18,908 nt of DNA from contig JANYHX010000022.1 of NCBI GenBank assembly GCA_025362155.1, positions 1-18,908 on the forward strand, given 5' to 3'. How positions within the stretch are numbered: the first letter of the stretch is position 1; the number at the start of each line of letters is the position of its first letter. Of the stretch, positions 7,448-14,528 are shown piece after piece. The notes under the pieces were generated by a model. It saw nothing but the letters and a program-made list of their open reading frames with translations, had not been told where the DNA came from and made no database searches. The stretch is from Gallionella sp. (GTDB lineage: Bacteria > Pseudomonadota > Gammaproteobacteria > Burkholderiales > Gallionellaceae). A program made the position numbers and the translations under genes.

Positions 7448-7480
7448 AACACCCCGTGGCTGCTCGCGGGGTGTTTTAAT
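7448..7480 (+). terminator. Intrinsic terminator within the sugar-operon leader
   Basis: A perfect 9-bp stem AACACCCCG/CGGGGTGTT (7448-7456 with 7467-7475) with a 10-base loop runs into TTTTAATT. It lies between the predicted promoter and rfbF on the plus strand, so it would stop transcription before the operon unless relieved. That is the main argument for attenuation. The U-tract is short (four T, then AATT), so termination may be partial. Confidence 0.7.
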
Positions 7481-7483
7481 TCC

Positions 7484-7496
7484 GGAGGTAGACTGC
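7484..7496 (+). promoter_or_regulatory. ops-like element (RfaH / NusG-paralogue recruitment), tentative
   Basis: GGAGGTAGACTGC matches 10 of 13 positions of the enterobacterial ops element GGCGGTAGCGTGC, keeping the GGTAG core and the TGC end. ops elements sit in leaders of long LPS, capsule and O-antigen operons and recruit RfaH-type antiterminators, which suits this ~9-kb operon. It lies after the leader terminator rather than before it, and is bracketed by ATTCCGG/CCGGAAT arms. The match may be coincidental. Confidence 0.3.
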
Positions 7497-7555
7497 CGTG
7501 CAAGGAACCGGAATAGAGTGACCTGGCATTTTGTGAATATTTTCGAGGGGAGCGA

Positions 7556-8323
7556 ATGAAAGCGATCATTCTGGCCGGAGGGTTGGGAACGCGCATAAGC
7601 GAGGAAACCGCTGTGCGGCCCAAGCCTATGGTTGAGGTGGGAGGAAAGCCGGTTTTGTGGCACATCATGAAAACCTACTCGGCTCATGGCATCCATGATT
7701 TTGTTATTTGCTGTGGCCACAAAGGCTATGTGATCAAAGAATATTTTGCCAATTACTTTCTGCATATGTCGGATGTCACCTTCGACATGAAAAATAACAA
7801 AATGGAAGTGCATCAACAGAGTGTAGAGCCGTGGCATGTCACGCTGGTCGACACGGGCGAAGACACCATGACTGGCGGCCGTATTAAACGCGTGGCCTCC
7901 TACTTGGGCGATGAAGATTTTTGTTGTACCTATGGTGATGGCGTAGGAAACGTGGATATCACCGCCTTGATAGCGTTTCACAAACAACACGGCAAATTAG
8001 CCACCTTGACTGCAACGCAACCGCCTGGCCGTTTCGGTGCCCTGAACCTGGTCGGCCATGACATTGCAAGTTTTCAGGAAAAGCCTCAGGGTGATGGGGG
8101 TTGGATCAATGGGGGGTTTTTTGTATTGTCCCCCAAGGTGCTTGATTATATCAAGGACGACCAAACCATTTGGGAGCGCGAATCAATGGACAGGTTGGCG
8201 CAGGAGGGACAAATCGCCGCATTTTTCCATACCGGTTTTTGGCAACCGATGGACACATTGCGTGACAAAAATCACCTTGAAGAATTGTGGGTAAGTGGAA
8301 AGGCACCGTGGAAAACATGGTAG
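7556..8323 (+). CDS. rfbF: Glucose-1-phosphate cytidylyltransferase
   Basis: This enzyme makes CDP-glucose from CTP and glucose-1-phosphate, the entry step to CDP-linked 3,6-dideoxyhexoses, in the cytoplasm. The 255-residue length is normal for RfbF/DdhA. The N-terminus has the nucleotidyltransferase signature [12 protein letters not shown] followed by [12 protein letters not shown]. Family-typical segments H-I-M-K-T-Y, C-C-G-H-K-G-Y and T-Y-G-D-G-V-G follow. The ATG has a strong GAGGGGAG Shine-Dalgarno sequence 5 bases upstream. It is the first gene after the structured leader and overlaps the rfbG start by 7 bases, implying translational coupling. Confidence 0.96.
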   Translation: MKAIILAGGLGTRISEETAVRPKPMVEVGGKPVLWHIMKTYSAHGIHDFVICCGHKGYVIKEYFANYFLHMSDVTFDMKNNKMEVHQQSVEPWHVTLVDTGEDTMTGGRIKRVASYLGDEDFCCTYGDGVGNVDITALIAFHKQHGKLATLTATQPPGRFGALNLVGHDIASFQEKPQGDGGWINGGFFVLSPKVLDYIKDDQTIWERESMDRLAQEGQIAAFFHTGFWQPMDTLRDKNHLEELWVSGKAPWKTW

Positions 8324-9384
8324 ACGCCTCGTTTTGGGCGGGTAAAAACGTACTTCTGACGGGTCATACTGGCTTCAAAGGAAGCTGGCTCTCGCTATGG
8401 TTACAGGCCATGGGAGCGAAGGTGACAGGGTATGCGTTAGCGCCACCCACCAATCCAAATTTATTTGCCGCTGCTAAAGTCGCTAATGGCATGACCAGCA
8501 TCGAAGGTGACATACGCGACATCGCAGCGCTTTCAAAAGTATTGGAAAAATGTCAGCCGGAGATCGTCATCCATATGGCGGCGCAGTCTTTGGTGCGCTA
8601 TTCCTATACCAACCCAATAGAAACCTATGCGACCAACGTGATGGGAACGGTTCATGTATTGGAGGCAGCCAGACTGGTCGGCAGCGTACGCGCGATCGTC
8701 AATGTGACCAGCGACAAATGCTATGAAAATCGCGAATGGGTTTGGGGGTATCGGGAAAACGAAGCGATGGGCGGCTTCGACCCCTACAGCAACAGCAAAG
8801 GATGCGCGGAGTTGATTACGGCTGCTTACCGGAACTCCTATTTCAACCCCCAAAATTTTGCCGAGCACCGGGTTGCATTAGCTTCGGTCAGGGCCGGGAA
8901 CGTGATAGGTGGTGGGGACTGGGCAGAAGACAGGCTGATTCCCGACATCATGCGTGCCATCATGCGGGGTGAGCCGGTACGCATCCGCAATCCACACGCC
9001 ATTCGTCCCTGGCAATATGTTTTGGAGCCGCTGGCCGGCTATTTGATATTGGCGAAAAAGCTTTGGGAGCAGGGTGCGGCATACGGTGAAGCATGGAATT
9101 TTGGGCCGAAAGATGAAGATGTAAAACCGGTGTCATGGATTGCGGATCATTTGACCAAAACCTGGGGTGAAGGCGCAAGCTGGGTAAAAGATGAAGGAGA
9201 ACACCCGCATGAGGCACATTATCTAAAACTGGATTGTTCCAAGGCGAAGATGCGCCTGGATTGGCAGCCGCGCTGGAGTCTCGAAAAAGCCCTTGAAGCA
9301 ATCATAGCCTGGCATCATGCGCATCAGAGCGGCAAGGACATGCGTGCTGCGACCCTCCAACAAATAGCCCTGTACAACGTTTAA
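8317..9384 (+). CDS. rfbG: CDP-glucose 4,6-dehydratase
   Basis: This enzyme converts CDP-glucose to CDP-4-dehydro-6-deoxyglucose using bound NAD. It is an extended short-chain dehydrogenase of 355 residues with the nucleotide-binding T-G-H-T-G-F-K-G (about 15-22). The dehydratase T-S-D-K-C-Y-E-N (about 131-138) carries the acidic and basic catalytic residues, and Y-S-N-S-K (Tyr about 157, Lys about 161) is the Tyr-Lys pair. The frame is open back to GTG 8287, but ATG 8317 places [14 protein letters not shown] exactly as in family members and gives the usual length. It overlaps the end of rfbF in an ATGGTAG arrangement. It shares the operon and pathway with rfbF and rfbH. Confidence 0.96.
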   Translation: MVDASFWAGKNVLLTGHTGFKGSWLSLWLQAMGAKVTGYALAPPTNPNLFAAAKVANGMTSIEGDIRDIAALSKVLEKCQPEIVIHMAAQSLVRYSYTNPIETYATNVMGTVHVLEAARLVGSVRAIVNVTSDKCYENREWVWGYRENEAMGGFDPYSNSKGCAELITAAYRNSYFNPQNFAEHRVALASVRAGNVIGGGDWAEDRLIPDIMRAIMRGEPVRIRNPHAIRPWQYVLEPLAGYLILAKKLWEQGAAYGEAWNFGPKDEDVKPVSWIADHLTKTWGEGASWVKDEGEHPHEAHYLKLDCSKAKMRLDWQPRWSLEKALEAIIAWHHAHQSGKDMRAATLQQIALYNV

Positions 9385-9400
9385 CTATTGGATACTTAGT

Positions 9401-10714
9401 GTGAATGAATTTGAAATAAAGCAGCAGATATTTTACCTGGTTGAGCAATACAGCGCATTGCATTTTGCTGAAAAACCATTTCAGCCTGGAACCAGTATCG
9501 TCCCTCCTTCCGGCAAAGTGCTCGGCGCGAGTGAATTAAAAAACATGGTGGAAGCCTCACTGGATGGTTGGCTGACTACCGGGCGATTTAACGAGGCATT
9601 TGAGAAACGATTCGCCGAGTTTGTCGGCGTGGCTTATGCACTGACTACCACCTCCGGCTCCTCCGCGAATCTGTTGGCGTTTACTGCGCTGACCTCACAC
9701 AAGCTGGGAGAACGGGCGCTAAAGCTAGGTGATGAAGTGATTACTGTGGCAGCCGGCTTCCCCACCACGGTGAATCCCATGTTACAAAACGGCATGGTGC
9801 CAGTGTTCGTCGACGTGGACATTCCTACCTACAACATCGACCCGCAAAAAATCGAGGCTGCGGTTACCGAACGCACCCGTGCCATCATGGTAGCGCATAC
9901 ACTGGGCAACCCTTTCGATCTGGATGTAGTCATGGCGCTAGCCCGCAAGCACAAACTGTGGGTGATAGAAGATTGTTGTGATGCATTAGGCTCACGCTAC
10001 AAAGGCCAGCATGTCGGTACCTTTGGTCATATCGCTACGTGCAGTTTCTATCCCGCTCACCATATCACCATGGGTGAAGGCGGCATGATATTTACCGGCG
10101 ACCATGAACTAAAAAAAATCATCGAGTCTTTCCGCGATTGGGGCCGCGATTGTTATTGTGCGCCCGGCAAAGACAACACCTGTGGGAAACGGTTTGGCTG
10201 GCAACTCGGTTCGTTACCGCTGGGCTATGACCACAAATACACCTATGCGCATTTGGGTTATAACCTCAAGATCACCGATATGCAGGCAGCCTGTGCATTG
10301 GCACAGATGGATCGATTGCCGGAATTTATCGTGGCGCGCAAACGCAATTTTGCTTACCTTAAAGAACGGCTGAAATCCTGTGAAGAATTTTTGATTCTTC
10401 CCGAGGCAACGCCGGGGAGTGAGCCGTCATGGTTTGGTTTCCCGATTACTCTGCGGGAATCGGCCAGCATTGCCCGTGTGGAATTACTGAAATATCTGGA
10501 TCAATACAAAATTGGCTCGCGCTTACTGTTTGCCGGAAATTTGACGCGCCAACCCTACTTCGAGGGCAGGCAATATCGCATCAGCGGCGAACTCACCAAC
10601 ACCGACAACATAATGAATAATACTTTTTGGATCGGGGTTTATCCGGGACTGAACGAGGCAATGCTGAGTTTTGTCGTTGAGAAGATCGAGGCAATTTTGG
10701 GTGTAAATTTTTAA
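9401..10714 (+). CDS. rfbH: CDP-4-dehydro-6-deoxyglucose 3-dehydratase (E1), PMP- and [2Fe-2S]-dependent
   Basis: This enzyme removes the C3 hydroxyl of CDP-4-dehydro-6-deoxyglucose via a PMP adduct. The 437 residues follow the DegT/DnrJ/EryC1 aminotransferase fold. The Schiff-base lysine is replaced by His at about 220 ([12 protein letters not shown]), the mark of the dehydratase subgroup. Cysteines at 193, 251, 253 and 261 reproduce the C-x57-C-x-C-x7-C cluster-ligand spacing known for Yersinia E1. The only in-frame start near the family N-terminus is GTG 9401, 16 bases after the rfbG stop, without a clear Shine-Dalgarno sequence. E1 normally needs an E3 reductase (RfbI/AscD), and no such gene is visible here, so reduction must come from elsewhere or the intermediate is used differently. 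Confidence 0.96.
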   Translation: MNEFEIKQQIFYLVEQYSALHFAEKPFQPGTSIVPPSGKVLGASELKNMVEASLDGWLTTGRFNEAFEKRFAEFVGVAYALTTTSGSSANLLAFTALTSHKLGERALKLGDEVITVAAGFPTTVNPMLQNGMVPVFVDVDIPTYNIDPQKIEAAVTERTRAIMVAHTLGNPFDLDVVMALARKHKLWVIEDCCDALGSRYKGQHVGTFGHIATCSFYPAHHITMGEGGMIFTGDHELKKIIESFRDWGRDCYCAPGKDNTCGKRFGWQLGSLPLGYDHKYTYAHLGYNLKITDMQAACALAQMDRLPEFIVARKRNFAYLKERLKSCEEFLILPEATPGSEPSWFGFPITLRESASIARVELLKYLDQYKIGSRLLFAGNLTRQPYFEGRQYRISGELTNTDNIMNNTFWIGVYPGLNEAMLSFVVEKIEAILGVNF

Positions 10715-10849
10715 TTTTTTGACCGTTATACAATGTGTTTTTGAAAATCTAAAAACGTTATTAAGAGGGAAAAATCAGGATGGTGGCTGAGAGCAAAACG
10801 AAGCAAAATGAATTATTAATGTCATTGGAAGTTATGCTTAGGAGTACAA

Positions 10850-11647
10850 ATGAATAGTCGCGAACGTAAAATGCTTGATATTCTCAAGCGCGGTAAGAAT
10901 GAATTTGGGTACGTTGCTGTGAAGGCTGAATTTGAGGCCGAAGGCACGAGAGTAGATGAATTGCTTCGTTTGTTGGATATCACACGCCGCGCAGATCTAA
11001 AGTTCGCTTTAAAAATTGGCGGCTGTGAAGCCGTACGCGACTTGTTGGAAAGCCGCCAAATGGGTATCGATTACATCATAGCTCCGATGGTTGAAAGCGT
11101 GTATGCATTGTCGAAATTCATCGACGCAAAAAATAAGGTATATTCAGCAGAAGAGCAGGAGGATGCCGACTTCCTGTTTAATTTAGAGACCCTTAATACA
11201 TTCGATTACTTGGATGCCCTGGCTGTGACAGCCGCCGCGCCAGGCGGAGTGCAAGGAATTGTTTTTGGGCGCGTTGATTTTTCATTGTCACTCGGTTCAA
11301 GTCGGGACGACATTAACTCCGACCAGATTACTGACTATATTCTCAAGACTGCCCAAGCCTGCAAACAGCATAATCTTGATTTGGTGGTTGGGGGTGGTGT
11401 ATCGATGGACTCTTTGCCCGCTCTACGCCGTATGGCTGAAGTCTTCTTAACTCGTTTTGAAACGCGCAAGGTTATTTTTGATGGTGCTTCTGTGAATCAA
11501 CCCCATATGGAGACAGGCCTGCTGAATGCTGTGCATTTCGAATTATTATGGCTGCAAAACAAGCGCGATTACTACGGAGTTATTGAACGGGAAGATGCAA
11601 AACGCATCCTTATGCTGGAATCGCGTTGGAAGGTATTAAATCAGTAA
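10850..11647 (+). CDS. HpcH/HpaI-type aldolase (class II pyruvate aldolase-like)
   Basis: This 265-residue protein has the pattern of an HpcH/HpaI TIM barrel. It contains A-L-K-I-G-G-C-E (about 53-60), [12 protein letters not shown] (about 72-83), F-N-L-E-T (Glu about 113) and [10 protein letters not shown] (Asp about 143). The last two correspond to the metal-binding Glu and Asp of the family. These enzymes add or remove pyruvate or oxaloacetate on aldehydes. In this operon an aldol extension of a sugar precursor is plausible but not shown. The usual pyruvate-contacting Arg region reads K-I-G, so the substrate may differ. ATG 10850 has AGGAG 6 bases upstream, a strong Shine-Dalgarno sequence. 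The gene lies 135 bases after rfbH and 54 before the SDR. Confidence 0.75.
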   Translation: MNSRERKMLDILKRGKNEFGYVAVKAEFEAEGTRVDELLRLLDITRRADLKFALKIGGCEAVRDLLESRQMGIDYIIAPMVESVYALSKFIDAKNKVYSAEEQEDADFLFNLETLNTFDYLDALAVTAAAPGGVQGIVFGRVDFSLSLGSSRDDINSDQITDYILKTAQACKQHNLDLVVGGGVSMDSLPALRRMAEVFLTRFETRKVIFDGASVNQPHMETGLLNAVHFELLWLQNKRDYYGVIEREDAKRILMLESRWKVLNQ

Positions 11648-11701
11648 GTGTTTTTAAATCAAAATTAGCTTGAGGCGCCCCATTATCAGTACGTTATATT
11701 T

Positions 11702-12415
11702 ATGACTGAAAAGCAACGCATTCTGGTATTCGGTGCTTCCGGAGCGATCGGATCTGCTATTTCCAGCCAATTTTTTAAAAACAACTGGGAAGTAATAGCC
11801 GTATCTCGTACTGGTGTTGAGAGTGCATCAGGGCTAACCTCAATTGTTTATGATCCTTTTGCTTCCTCCCCTGCCTCTTCCAGTCTGTTAGATACTGGCG
11901 CTCCCTATGCAGCGGTATGCTGGGCACAAGGACGTAACGCCAGTGATAATGTTCACAATGTGAATCTAGATGACAACCTGGCTGTTTATCAGGCTAATTG
12001 TCTCTATATTCTCGCCACCTTGAAAATTTTATTGGAGCGGCATTCGCTCGCCCCGAGCGCGCGCCTATGTATCATAAGTTCTATTTGGCAAAATTTGGCG
12101 CGACAAAACAAACTCTCTTATTGCATGAGTAAAGCCGCTTTGCAGGGCTTGGTGCTTTCCGCCAGCGTCGATCTGGCCAAGGACGGGATGTTGATCAATG
12201 CCATTTTGCCGGGAGCGCTGGATACGCCCATGACTCGTCAAAATATGACCGCTGAGCAATTACATAAATTGTCGTCTGCAACCTATTTCAATAAGCTACC
12301 AGCTTTGGAGGACGTGGCCAATCTTGCCTATTTCCTCTGTTCCTCACAAAACATCGGCATTACCGGCCAATTCATAGCAGCAGACCTTGGCTTCAGTCAT
12401 GTCAGATTACTTTAA
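11702..12415 (+). CDS. Short-chain dehydrogenase/reductase (classical SDR)
   Basis: This is a 237-residue NAD(P)-dependent oxidoreductase. It shows the glycine-rich G-A-S-G-A-I-G (about 11-17), an S-S-I-W segment with the catalytic Ser (about 126-127), Y-C-M-S-K (Tyr about 140, Lys about 144), and P-G-A-L-D-T-P-M, the classical SDR substrate-loop motif. It probably reduces a keto group or oxidises a hydroxyl of the pathway sugar; the exact substrate cannot be read from the sequence. FabG-like activity is an alternative, but the context argues for sugar chemistry. There is no good Shine-Dalgarno sequence at ATG 11702. Its 3' end overlaps the next start by 17 bases, indicating tight coupling with the cyclase. 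Confidence 0.85.
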   Translation: MTEKQRILVFGASGAIGSAISSQFFKNNWEVIAVSRTGVESASGLTSIVYDPFASSPASSSLLDTGAPYAAVCWAQGRNASDNVHNVNLDDNLAVYQANCLYILATLKILLERHSLAPSARLCIISSIWQNLARQNKLSYCMSKAALQGLVLSASVDLAKDGMLINAILPGALDTPMTRQNMTAEQLHKLSSATYFNKLPALEDVANLAYFLCSSQNIGITGQFIAADLGFSHVRLL

Positions 12416-13484
12416 AGTTATTTCAAGCACCGGCGAATACGGAGTTCATATTGGTCACGATGTGCTCAATTCCAGGATAGGCAGTCCAGCGCAGCAGATT
12501 ATCATTTGCGATAAATTTTTTGCCTCCACTTATCAAGGTCTGGGTGTAAAGGTAATTAGTATTGAGGCAGTCGAAACATCGAAAAGTCTGGAACGGATGA
12601 GCGAAGTTATTGTTGCGCTCCGCAATCTGGGGGCAAACCGCAATACCACCATACTGGCCATTGGTGGTGGCGTTATCCAGGATATCGCCACCTTCGTTGC
12701 TTCCATCTATATGCGTGGTTTGAAATGGGATTATTTCCCTACCACCCTGCTGGGCATGGTGGATTCCTGTATCGGCGGTAAATCATCGATCAATGTTGGC
12801 AAGTATAAAAACTTGATAGGCAACTTTTACCCGCCCGGAAATATTTATATCGATTTAAAATTTATAAATACGTTGAGCGCTGAACAAAAAATAGCCGGTC
12901 TGTGTGAGGCGGTAAAAATCTGCTTTGCCCATACAGGCAATGCCTTTGAGCACTATGTCGCACTAAATCCAAACGCCGCCAGCTCGCCAGAAATATATCT
13001 GGAAACGATCAGGCTTTCCTTGCTCACCAAACGCTGGTTTATCGAAATAGACGAGCATGACCATAAGGAGCGTCAGCTTCTTAACTTTGGCCACACCTTT
13101 GGCCATGCGATTGAAGGGGCATCTAATTTTGTGATTCCGCATGGCATCGCCGTGGGCATGGGCATGCTGGCAGCTATCGAGTGCGCGCGTCTGAATGGCC
13201 AATTCCTGACCATGCCAACAAGAGTAACAATGTTGGAAAGCTATATTACCGAGCTGCTCTCCTCGATCACGGATATTTCCCTTTGGATCAAACAAATTGC
13301 CGTCGACGAACTTATGGATCGCTTCAATGCCGACAAAAAACACATCGCCACTCACTATGCAGTGATTTTACCTGACGCAGAAGGGCATTTGATTCGTTTT
13401 GAATTGGAAAAAAATGACGCTAACCGAGGCCTGATTTTTACCGCGTTTTGCAAGGTTTGCCAAAACACCCTTGTGGCGGTCTAA
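12399..13484 (+). CDS. 3-dehydroquinate synthase-like sugar-phosphate cyclase
   Basis: This 361-residue member of the dehydroquinate synthase superfamily has the NAD-binding G-G-G-V-I-Q-D (about 89-95). P-T-T-L-L-G-M-V-D-S-C-I-G-G-K (about 114-128), the metal ligands Glu 170, His 232 and His 248, and L-N-F-G-H-T-F-G-H-A-I-E follow. The residues that hold substrate in AroB (Arg 106, Lys 128, Asn 138, Lys 173, Lys 211, Arg 225, His 236) are also in place. It could therefore bind a DAHP-like 3-deoxy-ulosonate phosphate and close a carbocycle. ATG 12399 is preferred over TTG 12387 because homology starts there. Its place between the SDR and an epimerase in a CDP-sugar operon, with no shikimate genes, argues for a specialised cyclase rather than housekeeping AroB. 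A relocated true aroB cannot be excluded. Confidence 0.85.
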   Translation: MSDYFKVISSTGEYGVHIGHDVLNSRIGSPAQQIIICDKFFASTYQGLGVKVISIEAVETSKSLERMSEVIVALRNLGANRNTTILAIGGGVIQDIATFVASIYMRGLKWDYFPTTLLGMVDSCIGGKSSINVGKYKNLIGNFYPPGNIYIDLKFINTLSAEQKIAGLCEAVKICFAHTGNAFEHYVALNPNAASSPEIYLETIRLSLLTKRWFIEIDEHDHKERQLLNFGHTFGHAIEGASNFVIPHGIAVGMGMLAAIECARLNGQFLTMPTRVTMLESYITELLSSITDISLWIKQIAVDELMDRFNADKKHIATHYAVILPDAEGHLIRFELEKNDANRGLIFTAFCKVCQNTLVAV

Positions 13485-13488
13485 TCGT

Positions 13489-14484
13489 ATGGTTCCATTA
13501 TTGTCTTTCTCCCTGGCACTTGCCGACTGCGTACGTGCATCGCCTTGTAACTTCGTTGTGACCGGTGCCAACGGTTGGCTGGGAAAAGCTACGCTGGAAA
13601 TGTTGCGCCAAGCATTGGGCCCCGACTTTGCCAAGCGCGTGATTGCGCTCGGATCACGCTCGTCCAAAATCAGCTTTGCTGATGGTCAGACCTTTCCGGT
13701 TCAAGTCCTGTTGGAGTGGCAGATGCCGCCTAACCTACCGGTCATCATTTTTCATTATGCATTTTTGACTATGGATAAGGTCGGCAGCATTACTACGGAA
13801 GAATATATCGCGCGTAATGAAGCCATTAGTAGCGTGGTCAGGGCTTGGATCGAAAGAGGAAATGTCCAAGGCGTGGTGATGCCATCAGCGGGCGCGGTTT
13901 ATGATTATCTACAAGCGAAGTCACGCCACGCAGCGGCACTCCTCTATGGCCAAGTTAAATATAACGATGAGATTGCCTTCACCACAGCTTGTGAAACAAG
14001 CACGACGGGTTTAATTATTCCGCGAGTCTTCAACTTGTCCGGCCCTTACATCAACAAGTTTGACAGTTACGCTCTGGCATCCTTTATTTATCAGATTCTC
14101 AACGCTAAGCCGCTCATTATCCATGCGCGCCGCCCGGTGCTGCGTTCCTATTACTTCATTGGAGATATGATCGAATTGTGCCTGCAACTTCTTTTCCAGC
14201 AAGCTACGGCAAAAACAGAGTGTTTCGATGTTGCTGGTGAAGAAATTGTAGAAGTAGGTGAACTGGCTCAACGTGTTGCTGCAGTGCTCACCGACCACTC
14301 GCCATTGCCTATTCAGCGTTTGCCCCTGCTCAATGATGTCATTGAAGACCGCTATATCGGTAACCGGAAAAGAATCGAGGCACTTGAAATGAATGTGGGC
14401 ATCCGTCCTCTGGCGCTTGAAGAACAAATCAGAGCAACCAGCCGGTATATCGAAAGTGCTATGCGACTTACTGCGTTGAAGTAG
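13489..14484 (+). CDS. NAD-dependent epimerase/dehydratase (extended SDR), candidate nucleotide-sugar reductase
   Basis: This 331-residue protein has V-T-G-A-N-G-W-L-G (GxxGxxG about 26-32), P-S-A-G-A-V-Y-D (Ser about 133) and Y-G-Q-V-K (Tyr about 153, Lys about 157). These form the extended-SDR nucleotide site and Ser-Tyr-Lys triad used by nucleotide-sugar epimerases and reductases. A late R-S-Y-Y-F-I-G-D-M segment matches the substrate-binding part of this family. Paired with the ThDP enzyme directly downstream, it could play the part of YerF, which reduces the acetyl branch in yersiniose synthesis; this is context inference. The start is ATG 13489, 4 bases after the cyclase stop. A TTG 13471 start is possible but overlaps the cyclase. 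The first ~20 residues before the Rossmann strand are longer than usual. Confidence 0.8.
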   Translation: MVPLLSFSLALADCVRASPCNFVVTGANGWLGKATLEMLRQALGPDFAKRVIALGSRSSKISFADGQTFPVQVLLEWQMPPNLPVIIFHYAFLTMDKVGSITTEEYIARNEAISSVVRAWIERGNVQGVVMPSAGAVYDYLQAKSRHAAALLYGQVKYNDEIAFTTACETSTTGLIIPRVFNLSGPYINKFDSYALASFIYQILNAKPLIIHARRPVLRSYYFIGDMIELCLQLLFQQATAKTECFDVAGEEIVEVGELAQRVAAVLTDHSPLPIQRLPLLNDVIEDRYIGNRKRIEALEMNVGIRPLALEEQIRATSRYIESAMRLTALK

Positions 14485-14528
14485 GGTAGGTACTGGAATA
14501 TTGAAAACCTTTTGGTAATTGGAGAAAT

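Noticed and set aside
7121..7990. Long minus-strand ORF (289 codons) across the divergent region and into rfbF
   Set aside because: More than half lies antisense to rfbF, which is certain, and the rest crosses the hairpins and the terminator. Only its msbA-like end was kept, as a remnant.
12399..13484. Housekeeping aroB as the sole explanation
   Set aside because: Active-site residues allow it, but there is no aroK or other shikimate gene nearby and the gene is tightly embedded between sugar-pathway genes; kept as an alternative only.
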